A stretch of DNA of 31,332 nucleotides, from assembly GCA_002315975.1 (NCBI GenBank), contig DCIK01000019.1, positions 1 through 31,332 of the forward strand, read 5' to 3'. How positions within the stretch are numbered: the first letter of the stretch is position 1; every line of letters begins with the position of its first letter. The translations under genes and the position numbers were made by a program. The DNA is from Clostridiales bacterium UBA1728 (lineage in GTDB: Bacteria > Bacillota > Clostridia > Oscillospirales > Oscillospiraceae). This document shows, in pieces, positions 1 to 10,018 of this stretch. Under the pieces are notes generated by a model, which searched no databases, was not told the origin of the DNA, and worked only from the letters and a program-made list of their open reading frames with translations.

Positions 1-238
1 CCCCACCATTGTCCGCACCGACACACAGGAAACGGAGACCGGCAGCCTGCGCAGCTATGTGCTCTACGAATTTGAGTTGCCGGAGGACCTGCTGACCAAG
101 CTCTGCGAATCCGCCACCGGTGTGCTGAAGCTATACGGCGAGGCTACCACCTCCATCGGCGGCAGCACCTACGGCACCTACACCAGCGCCCCCGCCTCCA
201 TCGAGATGCGGGTGGTTCAGCAGCTGAATCTGAGCTGA
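1..238 (+). CDS. C-terminal fragment of an unknown protein
   Basis: An open frame enters from the left edge (codons in phase with position 2) and stops with TGA at 236-238, giving about 78 residues. The fragment is rich in Thr, Ser and Gly (for example TTSIGGSTYGTYTSAP), with alternating polar and hydrophobic residues that suggest beta structure, and ends in MRVVQQLNLS. I do not recognise a family. A good hairpin terminator follows 20 nt after the stop, which supports this as a real gene end. Start, full length and function cannot be judged from the window. Confidence 0.6.
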   Translation, partial: PTIVRTDTQETETGSLRSYVLYEFELPEDLLTKLCESATGVLKLYGEATTSIGGSTYGTYTSAPASIEMRVVQQLNLS

Positions 239-258
239 TTTTCCACCATATGCGCCAA

Positions 259-299
259 ACGCCCCTTAGGCCTGAGCCTAAGGGGCGTACTGTTTTGTA
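259..299 (+). terminator. Intrinsic terminator after the left-edge gene
   Basis: A perfect 13-bp stem (259-271 with 276-288) encloses a 4-nt loop and is followed by a T-rich stretch (actgttttgtat). It lies 20 nt downstream of the stop codon at 236-238. Confidence 0.8.
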
Positions 300-354
300 T
301 ACAAACTGTCAGCTAAATCGCATGGAGCATCCTGCAGTGAAAACTGTGCCTCTC

Positions 355-555
355 GTTCCCTCACTGCGCTCGGGCGTGCGAGCCGGCAAAATGAGAGGGA
401 ACCGATAATTCAGTCAGGCATCCCGAAGTAGTATCGTTCTCTCCCTTTCCTTCCCCATTTACTATGGGGAAGGTGGTGAGCTTTGCGAGCCGGATGGGGC
501 AAAACGGTGGAAGGCTCAGCAGACTGAAGCAATGGCTCTGCCATTGCTGACTGCA
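355..555. repeat. Palindrome-rich intergenic repeat region
   Basis: The gap between the first terminator and the leftward reductase gene holds no convincing gene. It contains nested inverted repeats: GTTCCCTC (355-362) with GAGGGAAC (395-402), a 10-bp hairpin CCTTCCCCAT/ATGGGGAAGG (449-458 with 464-473), and further on AATGGC/GCCATT. The CCTTCCCC...GGGGAAGG...GAGCCGGATGGGG pattern resembles dispersed non-coding repeats common in Ruminococcaceae-type genomes. The family assignment is from memory, not from a search. Confidence 0.5.
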
Positions 556-570
556 GAGCGTACTATCACA

Positions 571-602
571 GAAAAACCGGGGGCTGTTTTGTAACAGCCC
601 CC
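571..602 (-). terminator. Intrinsic terminator of the leftward reductase gene
   Basis: Read on the minus strand, a 10-bp GGGGGCTGTT/AACAGCCCCC stem (579-588 with 593-602, 4-nt loop) is followed by a run of five T (572-576 as A on plus). It lies about 20 nt past the stop codon at 623-625. Confidence 0.9.
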
Positions 603-622
603 AGTCCGTGTTTAATAATGTA

Positions 623-2551
623 TTAGAGCTTGCCGATGTCGGTGGCGGCGAAGAAGCCGCTGTGAACGGCGCCGGCAACCTTGCCGACCTTCTTGGCATC
701 GCCGACCAGAGCCATGCGGATGCCCAGAGGAGCCAGCTTGAGATAGAGCTCATTGTTGCTCTGCATACCAACGGCATAGTAAACCGCGTCGCAGGGCAGC
801 TCTTCCACCTTGCCGTCCTTTTCGTAAATAACGGCATCCTTGCGGATTTCCTTGACCATAGCATTGGTCTGAATCTCCAGGTCATACTTCTTAACCGCGA
901 AGTTGACGCCCCAGCGGTAGCTGAAGCCGCCGTCACGGGCGAAGTCGTCCGCAGCTTCCAGAACGGTTACCTGCTTGCCCTGATTTCTCAGATGCAGGCC
1001 GGTTTCCACACCAATCAGGCCGCCGCCCACAATGACAACCTTCTCGCCCTCAGGCAGAGCGTCAAAGTAAACCGAGGTGGCGTGCCTGGCGTTCTCATAG
1101 CCGGGAATAAATGTGGGCACTGCCGGGGTGCTGCCGGTTGCCACGATGATGTCATCCGGGGCCAAGGCAGCCACGTTCTCCGGAGTGGCTGCCTTGTTCA
1201 GCTCAATGGTGATATCCGCCCGCTGTGCCAGAGAAACGGCATAATTCTTGTAGCGGCGCAGCTCATTCTTCAGGCTGTCGGTATCGGTAAAGTTCAGCAG
1301 GCCGCCCAGCTTATCGGACTTCTCCCACAGAATAACCTCATGACCCCGCTGACGGGCGGTAACGGCTGCCTTCAGGCCGGCAGGGCCGCCGCCGATAACC
1401 AGGACCTTTTTGGGGTGCAGGGCCTTTCCGATATCCTCGCCGAAGCCCAGACGATGCTCACGGCCAATGAGAGGATTGACGGAGCAGACCATATGGCGGT
1501 TCAGATTATCACCGTCGGTGCAGCCCATGCAGCGCAGGCAGGGTGTGATATCCTCTTCCTTGCCGGCGAAGGCCTTCTCAGGCAGGTAGGGGTCGGCAAT
1601 CAGGGCACGGGACATGGAAACGCCGTCGCACTTGCCGGAGGCAATCAGCTCTTCAGCCAGCTCGGGGTAGATGACAGAGCCCACAGAATAGATGGGGATG
1701 TGGACATTGGGTGAATTGCGGATTACGGCAGCGAAATCAGCGTTGAGGGCCAGAGGCTGATAGGTGGTGGCCATGTTGAAAATCATGTTTTCGCAGCTTA
1801 CCTCTACCAGGTCAATGTACTCCTGGGCCTTTTCCACAAAGATGGCCATATCCTCAGGAGTGAAGCCGCCCTCCTCACGCTCGGAGCCGGACAGGCGCAT
1901 CATCAGGAACTGCTTGGGGCCGACACGGTCGCGAACTGCCTTCAGAATCCGCAGGGGGAAGCGCATACGGTTTTCCAGGCTGCCGCCGTACTCGTCGGTT
2001 CTGGTGTTCATGATGGGAGACAGGAACTGGGCCGGCAGCCAGCCGTGGCCGAAGTGCAGCAGCATGGTGTCAAAGCCTGCCCAGAGCACATAAGCCGCGG
2101 TATCCGCATACTGCTTGCAGACCTCTTCCATGTCCGCCTCGTCCATCTGTTTGGAGAAGACGCCGGGGCGCATGGTTTCCGCCGCCACAGGGCCTACTGC
2201 CTGGCGGTTGTTATATTCGCACTTGGTGCGGATGCCGCCGTGGGTCAGCTCTGCGCTGGCCAGAGCGCCGTGCTCATGGATGGCAGCGGAAAGCTCAGCA
2301 AAAAGGGGCAGATTATCAAAGGTTTTCATCATCTCAGGGGTGTGGTTGCCGCCGTCGCCGACAGAGACCTCGCCCAGGTTTACAATTCCGGCGCCGCCGC
2401 GGGCCTTATGCTCCAGATAGCCGGCGTAATAGTCGGTAGGACGGCCGTCCACCGTATGGAAGAGCATATTGGGGGCCGACATGATTCTGTTTTTCACAAT
2501 GATGTTTTTTACCTGCAGAGGGGTAAAGAGATGGGTAAACTTGGGATTCAT
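623..2551 (-). CDS. FAD/FMN/4Fe-4S NADH:flavin oxidoreductase (enoate reductase-type)
   Basis: A 642-residue soluble oxidoreductase of the old-yellow-enzyme family that also includes 2,4-dienoyl-CoA reductase, 2-enoate reductase, BaiCD/BaiH and trimethylamine dehydrogenase. The N-terminal half is the FMN TIM barrel. Cys338, 341, 344 and 356 (C-x2-C-x2-C-x11-C) fit a 4Fe-4S cluster; the third spacing is the trimethylamine dehydrogenase-like one rather than the x3 of FadH. Two Rossmann motifs follow, GGGPAG near residue 385 for FAD and GGGLIG near 507 for NAD(P)H. The start at 2551 was chosen because an AGGAGA ribosome site precedes it and the family begins near here; a longer frame to 2629 would run into the promoter. 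The likely role is hydride transfer from NADH to an activated double bond. The substrate (enoate, bile-acid intermediate or other xenobiotic) cannot be told. It is monocistronic, with its own promoter and terminator. Confidence 0.88.
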   Translation of the reverse strand: MNPKFTHLFTPLQVKNIIVKNRIMSAPNMLFHTVDGRPTDYYAGYLEHKARGGAGIVNLGEVSVGDGGNHTPEMMKTFDNLPLFAELSAAIHEHGALASAELTHGGIRTKCEYNNRQAVGPVAAETMRPGVFSKQMDEADMEEVCKQYADTAAYVLWAGFDTMLLHFGHGWLPAQFLSPIMNTRTDEYGGSLENRMRFPLRILKAVRDRVGPKQFLMMRLSGSEREEGGFTPEDMAIFVEKAQEYIDLVEVSCENMIFNMATTYQPLALNADFAAVIRNSPNVHIPIYSVGSVIYPELAEELIASGKCDGVSMSRALIADPYLPEKAFAGKEEDITPCLRCMGCTDGDNLNRHMVCSVNPLIGREHRLGFGEDIGKALHPKKVLVIGGGPAGLKAAVTARQRGHEVILWEKSDKLGGLLNFTDTDSLKNELRRYKNYAVSLAQRADITIELNKAATPENVAALAPDDIIVATGSTPAVPTFIPGYENARHATSVYFDALPEGEKVVIVGGGLIGVETGLHLRNQGKQVTVLEAADDFARDGGFSYRWGVNFAVKKYDLEIQTNAMVKEIRKDAVIYEKDGKVEELPCDAVYYAVGMQSNNELYLKLAPLGIRMALVGDAKKVGKVAGAVHSGFFAATDIGKL

Positions 2552-2566
2552 GTAATGTCTCCTTTC

Positions 2567-2585
2567 TGCCGGACGTGCTCCGGCA
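2567..2585. promoter_or_regulatory. Perfect inverted repeat in the reductase leader
   Basis: TGCCGGA (2567-2573) and TCCGGCA (2579-2585) are perfect inverted copies separated by 5 nt. They lie between the predicted promoter and the AGGAGA ribosome site of the reductase gene. It could be an operator or a leader hairpin. Function is inferred from position only. Confidence 0.4.
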
Positions 2586-2599
2586 CGATACCTCATAAT

Positions 2600-2629
2600 A
2601 TCATAGATAGAATAATACCACTTTATCAA
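2600..2629 (-). promoter_or_regulatory. SigA-type promoter of the reductase gene
   Basis: On the minus strand, TTGATA (2624-2629), an 18-nt spacer and TATGAT (2600-2605) lie about 50 nt upstream of the ATG at 2551. A second candidate, TTGAAG-N17-TATTAT, overlaps it slightly upstream, so the exact start of transcription is uncertain. Confidence 0.5.
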
Positions 2630-2663
2630 ATGTACTTCAATTATGTAGAAATGTCTCGTATGC

Positions 2664-2698
2664 CCAAAAAGATAAGCCGCCGTTGTGCACGGCGGCTT
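2664..2698 (-). terminator. Intrinsic terminator after the URO-D-like gene
   Basis: On the minus strand, AAGCCGCCGT pairs with ACGGCGGCTT (2689-2698 and 2674-2683, 5-nt loop) and is followed by ATCTTTTT. It sits 24 nt after the stop at 2722 and separates this gene from the downstream reductase, so the two are probably not one operon. Confidence 0.85.
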
Positions 2699-2721
2699 TG
2701 CTCTGCCTGAGGGCAGGAGTA

Positions 2722-3738
2722 TTAATGGGTTTTGTACCAGTTTTTGGCGTAGTTCTCGTAGAAGTCCTTCACCAGCTTCTGCTTACGGATGACCCGTTGG
2801 TCCTCGGGGCTGCCGTAGACGCCGGCCATAAAGACAAAGTGGCCGTTGGGGGCAAAGGTATCCACATATTGATAGAGGGCTTCGGTCAGCTCCTCGTCGC
2901 TGCACTCGGGACTGCTGATATAGCCGGTGTTGTCCCAGCAGCCCTGCATGGTCAGACGATCGCCGTATTTGGCCTTGATGCCCACCAGGTCGTTGCCGGT
3001 CTGGGCCGGGTTCCAGCTGCAGATGCCCAGGTCCATCCACTCGTCAATGAAATCCTCGCAGCGGCCGCAGTTGTGGTAGAAGATGGGGATGCCTTCGCAG
3101 CGAACCAGATCGAGGGTTCTCTTGTAGCGGGGCACGAAGAACTCCTCAAACATCTCACGACCCACGAAGGGGGTGTACTTGGAGGCGGAGTCGTCGAGAA
3201 TGTAGTAGGCCTCGGGCTTGTAGTAGTGCAGCACGTTCTTGGTGATGTCCACCACGCAGTCGCACATGAAGTCCAGCAGGGCGTGGACGGCTTCGGGCTC
3301 CTCGTAGAGGGCGCAGAGACCGTTGGTAAAGCCCATCATGCCGATGAACTGCTGGAAAAAGTCGTCATAGCCCTTGGACATGAACAGCGTCTGGCTGGGG
3401 TCGTACTTCAGCTTGGCCTTGTCGTCGGCAGCGGCCTTCTCCCAGTCCCAGTTGCCGGGCTTGAAGTTTTCGGGGCACTTGATGACCTCTTCCCACCTGG
3501 TTACATCCTCAAGGATGAAGTTGCCGGGCTCGGGCAGGGGGGCAAAGTTGGTCTCGGCATTGGAGACAAAGTGGACGCCCCAGGGATCGTAGCCGCCCTG
3601 AGGGCCGCGGAAATCGCCCAGAATAGAGGGCTCGTTGAAAGCAGTCAGCGGAACGCCGGCGCCCATGGTGGAGATGGGAACGTACTCGGGCATCTGGCCG
3701 TCGAGCATACGCAGGAAGTTTTCTTTCTGACCTAACAT
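2722..3738 (-). CDS. Uroporphyrinogen decarboxylase-fold protein, putative corrinoid methyltransferase
   Basis: This 338-residue protein has the URO-D fold pattern. In anaerobes most such proteins outside heme genes are MtaA/MtbA-like methyltransferases that move methyl groups between a corrinoid protein and a thiol or tetrahydrofolate. His222 and Cys224 (YHNCG) with Cys267 (QGCWD) resemble the His-x-Cys...Cys zinc site of that group; HemE enzymes lack it. The start at 3738 was preferred because GAGGAGG lies 9 nt upstream; an in-frame GTG at 3754-3756 would place that ribosome site inside the gene. No corrinoid protein or methyltransferase partner is visible nearby, so the substrate is unknown. 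It has its own promoter and terminator. Family call is fairly sure; methyl transfer is inference. Confidence 0.8.
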   Translation of the reverse strand: MLGQKENFLRMLDGQMPEYVPISTMGAGVPLTAFNEPSILGDFRGPQGGYDPWGVHFVSNAETNFAPLPEPGNFILEDVTRWEEVIKCPENFKPGNWDWEKAAADDKAKLKYDPSQTLFMSKGYDDFFQQFIGMMGFTNGLCALYEEPEAVHALLDFMCDCVVDITKNVLHYYKPEAYYILDDSASKYTPFVGREMFEEFFVPRYKRTLDLVRCEGIPIFYHNCGRCEDFIDEWMDLGICSWNPAQTGNDLVGIKAKYGDRLTMQGCWDNTGYISSPECSDEELTEALYQYVDTFAPNGHFVFMAGVYGSPEDQRVIRKQKLVKDFYENYAKNWYKTH

Positions 3739-3798
3739 GGTGTGGTTCCTCCTCACAGTGATTTCTCTGTATGTAGAATGGTAGTGCTATGCATTTTG

Positions 3799-3827
3799 AT
3801 TATAACGCATTCCCTGCGGAGAATCAA
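3799..3827 (-). promoter_or_regulatory. SigA-type promoter of the URO-D-like gene
   Basis: On the minus strand, TTGATT (3822-3827), exactly 17 nt, then a perfect TATAAT (3799-3804), about 60 nt upstream of the ATG at 3738. Confidence 0.75.
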
Positions 3828-3900
3828 GATGGAGGACAGAGAAGAAATGTACAAAATTCACCCCGATGCTTTTGTGCAAATGGAGAGGGCAGAGGAAAGC

Positions 3901-4272
3901 TTATCTTTCGGCTTCTCTGCACTCCGGGCAGATATAGCTGATATTCAGCGAATAAGCGTTCACGTCCTCGCCGGTGGCATCCCGGAGCAGAGACAAAAGC
4001 TCCGGCGGCATGGTCACATCCCGGAGCTTCCCGCAGCGGCGGCAGACCAGATGATCGTGCTCGCTGAGGGTGGCATCGTAGATGGCGGGGGAGCCGGGAA
4101 TGTCCACGCTGCGCAGCCGTCCCTCCTGACAGAGGGCGGAGAGATTGCGATATACGGTGCCCACGGCGATGCGGGGCTTCTGCTGCCGCGCCAGCACCAG
4201 AATCTGCTCGGCGGTAAGATGGCGGTGGGAGCGCTGCACCACTTCTAAGATGAAATCCTTCTGACTCTGCAT
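3901..4272 (-). CDS. Fur/PerR-family metalloregulator
   Basis: A 123-residue DNA-binding repressor of the Fur superfamily. The N-terminal winged helix spans about residues 15-65 (LTAEQIL...GTVYRNLSAL is typical). The structural zinc pairs are intact: Cys77/Cys80 (CRRC) and Cys115/Cys118 (CPEC). His72 and His74 (HDH) lie where Fur-family proteins place regulatory-metal ligands. Members respond to iron, peroxide, zinc or manganese; the four-Cys zinc site and short N-terminus look most like PerR, but this cannot be settled by eye. The ATG at 4270-4272 has a weak GAAGGG site upstream. Its own promoter is consensus-strength and overlaps a 7-1-7 palindrome, suggesting autorepression. The CotH gene is divergent from the same 139-bp gap. 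Confidence 0.88.
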   Translation of the reverse strand: MQSQKDFILEVVQRSHRHLTAEQILVLARQQKPRIAVGTVYRNLSALCQEGRLRSVDIPGSPAIYDATLSEHDHLVCRRCGKLRDVTMPPELLSLLRDATGEDVNAYSLNISYICPECREAER

Positions 4273-4297
4273 GGAGGTCCGCCCTTCATTTTTGATG

Positions 4298-4312
4298 ATA
4301 CTATTATATTAT
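4298..4312. promoter_or_regulatory. Candidate Fur-family operator (7-1-7 palindrome)
   Basis: ATACTAT-T-ATATTAT forms a 7-1-7 inverted repeat with one mismatch, the architecture known for Fur/PerR/Zur boxes. It fully covers the -10 element (4303-4308) of the Fur-like gene, so binding would block that promoter. Assignment is inferred from architecture and position. Confidence 0.55.
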
Positions 4313-4331
4313 GAGGGCATCTTTTTGTCAA
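4303..4331 (-). promoter_or_regulatory. Consensus promoter of the Fur-like gene
   Basis: On the minus strand, TTGACA (4326-4331), 17 nt, TATAAT (4303-4308): both hexamers and the spacing match the SigA consensus exactly. Confidence 0.85.
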
Positions 4332-4336
4332 CGCTC

Positions 4337-4365
4337 TTGAAAAATCAGAAAAAAGGGCGTAAAAT
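4337..4365 (+). promoter_or_regulatory. SigA-type promoter of the CotH-like gene
   Basis: TTGAAA (4337-4342), 17 nt, TAAAAT (4360-4365), about 50 nt before the ATG at 4412. It is back to back with the Fur-like promoter; the -35 boxes are 5 nt apart. A small palindrome TGACA-N5-TGTCA lies just downstream (4370-4384). Confidence 0.65.
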
Positions 4366-4411
4366 AACCTGACATACTTTGTCATTAACCGACGGAATAC
4401 AGGAGTTTTTC

Positions 4412-6910
4412 ATGTCAGATCATGTTTCTAAAAAGAAAAAGAAGCGCAGCGGCTCCATCGTTGCCGCTGTGCTCATATGCCTGTGCGTGGCGGGAATGCT
4501 CCTCTGGCGCGTTTCCGACAGCGCTTCCGCCCCTGCCGCAATCCCTACGCCCGATGCTGCGGAAACGCCTGCGCCCGCCGACGAAGCCACGCCGTCGCCT
4601 GTGATCTCGGCTTATGCAGGGACGGAGGTGCGCATCAGCGAGGTCTGCTGCGTGAATCTGGCCATGATCCACGATGAGGACGGCAGCTTCGGCGACTGGC
4701 TGGAGCTGGAGAACTACGGCAGCACCGAGATCGACCTATCCGGCTGGCATCTCTCCGATAAGCAGAGCGGCAGCGGGGGCTGGAGACTGGGCGAGGGCAG
4801 CGTGCTCGCCGCCGGCAGCCGTATGCTGGTGTTCTGCGACGGCAAGGATAAGCAGGGCGAGTATGCCCATACGGACTTCTCTCTCCACGCCGGCGAGACA
4901 GTTTACCTCTCCGATCCCGACGGGGTCGAGCACTGCTCCCTCTCCACCGAGGGGGCGGAAAAGGGACAGAGTGTGGCCGTCCTCGCAGACGGCAGCGTGA
5001 GCATGAGCCGCTTTGTGACCCCGGGCTATGAAAACAGCGATGAGGGCTATGTGGCGTGGCAGGAAAGCCTGGAATTTACTTCGCCTCTGGTCATTCACGA
5101 GTGCGTCAGCTCCAATACCGATTCCTTCTACCATTACTCCGGCGGCGGCTACAACGACTGGGTGGAGATCCGCAACATCTCCGACCACGAGCTCAGCACC
5201 GAGGGCTACTACCTCTCCGACAAGGCCGAGAATCCCACCCTCTGGGCCATCCCCAGACGGACGCTCTATCCGGGCGAGTGCTGGACCTTCCAGTGCTCCG
5301 GGGACGAGAGCCTGACGGAAACCTATTTTATCCACACCAATTTCAAGATCGACAACGAGGCCGAGGGCGTGTATCTCTTTGCCCCCGACGGCAGCGTGGC
5401 GGATTACCTCTATGTCCACGATGTACCCTTTAAGGGCAGCATGGGTCGCCAGAGCGGGAAAAACGGCGCCTTCATCATGGAAAAATCCACCCCCCACAAG
5501 GAAAACGAGCCGGGCTACCGCGTCTATGCCACCAACCCCGTGGCCCTGACGGCTGACGGCGTGTTCAACGATGTGGAGAGCGTGACGGTGGAGCTGGATG
5601 CAGACAAGACCATCTATTTTACCACCGACGGCAGCATCCCCACCCTCCAGTCGCCGGTGTACAGCGAGCCCATCGTCCTCACGGAGAATACGGTCATCCG
5701 CGCCTGTTGCTGTGAGGAGGGCAAGCTCACACCCCGACCCCTGAGCCTGAGCTACATTATCAACGAGAACCATGACCTCCCCGTGGCCAGCATCGTCACG
5801 GCCAATTCCAATCTCTTCGGCAGCGGCATCTATGATATGTGGGCCAACTTCGACGGCAGGCAGGCGCCCGCCTCCCTGAGCCTCTATGACGGAGACGACT
5901 GCTTCACCGTGGACTGCGGATTGAAGATGTTCGGCCACACGGGTCTGAAAAACGCCAAAAAGAGCATGAAGGTGCTCTTCCGCTCCCGCTTCGGCTCCGA
6001 GAGCTTTACCCACGACATCTTCGGTGACGGCAACGATACCTTCACCTCTCTGGTGCTCCGCGCCGGTCAGGACTGCTACTTCTCCATCATCCGCGATGAG
6101 CTCTTCCAGAGTCTGTGCGCAGACTTTACCGACAAGGTGCTGGTGCAGCGGCATAAGTACTGCGCCCTCTATATCAACGGCAAATACTGGGGACTCTACG
6201 CCCTGAAGGATGCTTACTCCGAGGATTACTACGCCCGGCTCCGGGGTGTGTCTGCCGAGAGCGTGGAGAAGGTGCAGGCCCCCGCGGCCAAGGGCTCCGA
6301 TTTCTATAAGAATGTGCTGACCTTCGGCGAATACGCAGATATGACCGATCCGGAGACCTATGAGCTGTTCTGCTCCCGGGTGGACATGGACAGTCTCATC
6401 GACTGGGCCATCATCGAGGGCTACAGCGCCAACGCCGATGTGCAGCAGAACCTCCGCTATTTCCGCTCCACGGAAAACGGCTATAAGTGGGAATACGCCT
6501 TCTACGATCTGGACTGGGCCTTTTACAACGATGGGAACAATCTCAGCTGCGTATTTGCCGGCGTGGGCGAGGACGGCAGCATCCTCCAACACACCCGCTA
6601 TATGGCGCCGCTGCTGAAGAACGCCGACTTCTGTGACCGGCTGTGCAGGCGCCTTGCGGAAGCTCTGAAGGGTCCCCTGTCCGAGCAGGCTGTGCTCACA
6701 AGGATCGACGAGCTCTGCGCCGAGATCGAAAACGAAGTACCCCGGGATCACAGCCGCTGGAACATGGGCGGCTGGGAAAGCAAGGTGGAGCAGCTCCGTA
6801 CATTCGTAAAGAACGACTGGACGGAGAAGATGATCAACGGTGCCGTCCGCTTCTGCCACCTGAGCGAAGAGCAGCGGGAGGAATACTTCGGCGATGTGCC
6901 CCTGCACTGA
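4412..6910 (+). CDS. Membrane-anchored CotH-kinase protein with lamin-tail domains
   Basis: An 832-residue exported protein. A basic KKKKKR stretch precedes one membrane segment (about residues 14-33), then a Pro/Ala/Thr-rich linker. Two lamin-tail-like beta domains follow (about 65-200 and 218-345; WLELENYGSTEIDLSGWHLSD and DWVEIRNISDHELSTEGYYLSD share the same core). Next is a chitobiase/beta-hexosaminidase C-terminal-like repeat (about 374-445; TIYFTTDGSIPT is diagnostic), then a CotH kinase domain (about 450-760; INGKYWGLYALKDAY and YDLDWAF). CotH proteins are atypical secreted kinases known from spore coats; here the architecture points to an extracytoplasmic surface protein. The start at 4412 has AGGAG 6 nt upstream; an in-frame TTG at 4379 lacks one. 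It is divergent from the Fur-like gene. Confidence 0.85.
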   Translation: MSDHVSKKKKKRSGSIVAAVLICLCVAGMLLWRVSDSASAPAAIPTPDAAETPAPADEATPSPVISAYAGTEVRISEVCCVNLAMIHDEDGSFGDWLELENYGSTEIDLSGWHLSDKQSGSGGWRLGEGSVLAAGSRMLVFCDGKDKQGEYAHTDFSLHAGETVYLSDPDGVEHCSLSTEGAEKGQSVAVLADGSVSMSRFVTPGYENSDEGYVAWQESLEFTSPLVIHECVSSNTDSFYHYSGGGYNDWVEIRNISDHELSTEGYYLSDKAENPTLWAIPRRTLYPGECWTFQCSGDESLTETYFIHTNFKIDNEAEGVYLFAPDGSVADYLYVHDVPFKGSMGRQSGKNGAFIMEKSTPHKENEPGYRVYATNPVALTADGVFNDVESVTVELDADKTIYFTTDGSIPTLQSPVYSEPIVLTENTVIRACCCEEGKLTPRPLSLSYIINENHDLPVASIVTANSNLFGSGIYDMWANFDGRQAPASLSLYDGDDCFTVDCGLKMFGHTGLKNAKKSMKVLFRSRFGSESFTHDIFGDGNDTFTSLVLRAGQDCYFSIIRDELFQSLCADFTDKVLVQRHKYCALYINGKYWGLYALKDAYSEDYYARLRGVSAESVEKVQAPAAKGSDFYKNVLTFGEYADMTDPETYELFCSRVDMDSLIDWAIIEGYSANADVQQNLRYFRSTENGYKWEYAFYDLDWAFYNDGNNLSCVFAGVGEDGSILQHTRYMAPLLKNADFCDRLCRRLAEALKGPLSEQAVLTRIDELCAEIENEVPRDHSRWNMGGWESKVEQLRTFVKNDWTEKMINGAVRFCHLSEEQREEYFGDVPLH

Positions 6911-6918
6911 GGAGGCGT

Positions 6919-6949
6919 GTGAGTCAGGGAACCTGTCCCCGTGACTCAC
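6919..6949. repeat. Bulged-hairpin repeat, copy 1
   Basis: Arms GTGAGTCA and TGACTCAC enclose GGGA-acctg-TCCC plus a 2-nt CG bulge. One of five copies in the window, with a core reading GGAACCTGTCCCC. It begins 8 nt after the CotH stop codon. Confidence 0.85.
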
Positions 6950-6960
6950 AAAGAAAAATA

Positions 6961-6988
6961 TTGACAAACCGCGCTTTTATGATAGAAT
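6961..6988 (+). promoter_or_regulatory. Promoter of the alaS T-box leader
   Basis: TTGACA (6961-6966), 16 nt, TAGAAT (6983-6988). Transcription would begin about 6995, just ahead of the T-box leader. Confidence 0.7.
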
Positions 6989-6994
6989 ACAACA

Positions 6995-7217
6995 GTTAAA
7001 AGGCTATGACGAAGCCAACGCTGTATGCGTGCCCACAGAGAAGGGGAGAAGCTGAGACCCCCCGCACCGCAAAGGCGAAGCCACTTCACCAGCCCCCCGT
7101 GAGGAGCGGGGCGTACATCGGCGTTAACGATACATGAGATGCACAGCTCAGGCTGTGTAATCAGGGTGGTACCGCGTGGACTTTCCTCGCCCCTGTCTTT
7201 CGACGGGGGCGTTTTTT
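6995..7217 (+). promoter_or_regulatory. T-box riboswitch controlling alaS (tRNA-Ala sensing)
   Basis: The canonical T-box AGGGTGGTACCGCG is at 7163-7176. It is followed by a terminator with a 10-bp stem (7188-7197 with 7202-7211) and six T (7212-7217). T-box leaders bind uncharged tRNA and then allow read-through. By hand, stem I can be paired as GGCT (7002-7005)/AGCC (7091-7094) and GAAG (7011-7014)/CTTC (7084-7087). This leaves GCC (7080-7082), an Ala codon, in a specifier-loop context (gaaGCCa). The T-box call is firm and the specifier assignment is an inference. Confidence 0.93.
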
Positions 7218-7244
7218 ATTGTCCTCACGCCGCCGCCTCTGCAG

Positions 7245-7265
7245 GGCTCGGCCTCTGGACGAGCC
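7245..7265. repeat. Short palindromic repeat, GGCTCG type, copy 1
   Basis: GGCTCG (7245-7250) and CGAGCC (7260-7265) flank gcctctgga. A nearly identical unit (one base different in the loop, same flanking aggg...gc) is at 16604-16624. Here it lies in the alaS leader after the T-box terminator. Confidence 0.6.
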
Positions 7266-7306
7266 GCCAGAACCGCATTTGAAAAATCATATTTTGGAGG
7301 AATATT

Positions 7307-9946
<2,640 letters not shown>

Positions 9947-10018
9947 TTCGTAAGTCCCTGCCATTGCGCTCCTCGCAATCGAGATGGAGGGCTTCACCAC
10001 GAAGAACGAAAGCCTAAT

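Noticed and set aside
2552..2629. Upstream extension of the reductase by 26 codons
   Set aside because: It would start inside the promoter and translate the leader palindrome. The internal ATG at 2551 has a good AGGAGA site.
6919..6949. Considered the repeat after the CotH gene as its terminator
   Set aside because: It can form a hairpin but has a bulge and no T-run, and the same unit appears in places where a terminator is not needed.
4736..6967. A 743-codon frame on the minus strand opposite the CotH gene
   Set aside because: Mirror of a GC-rich gene. Its beginning covers the repeat and the alaS promoter region and it shows no recognisable motif, whereas the plus strand has clear domains.
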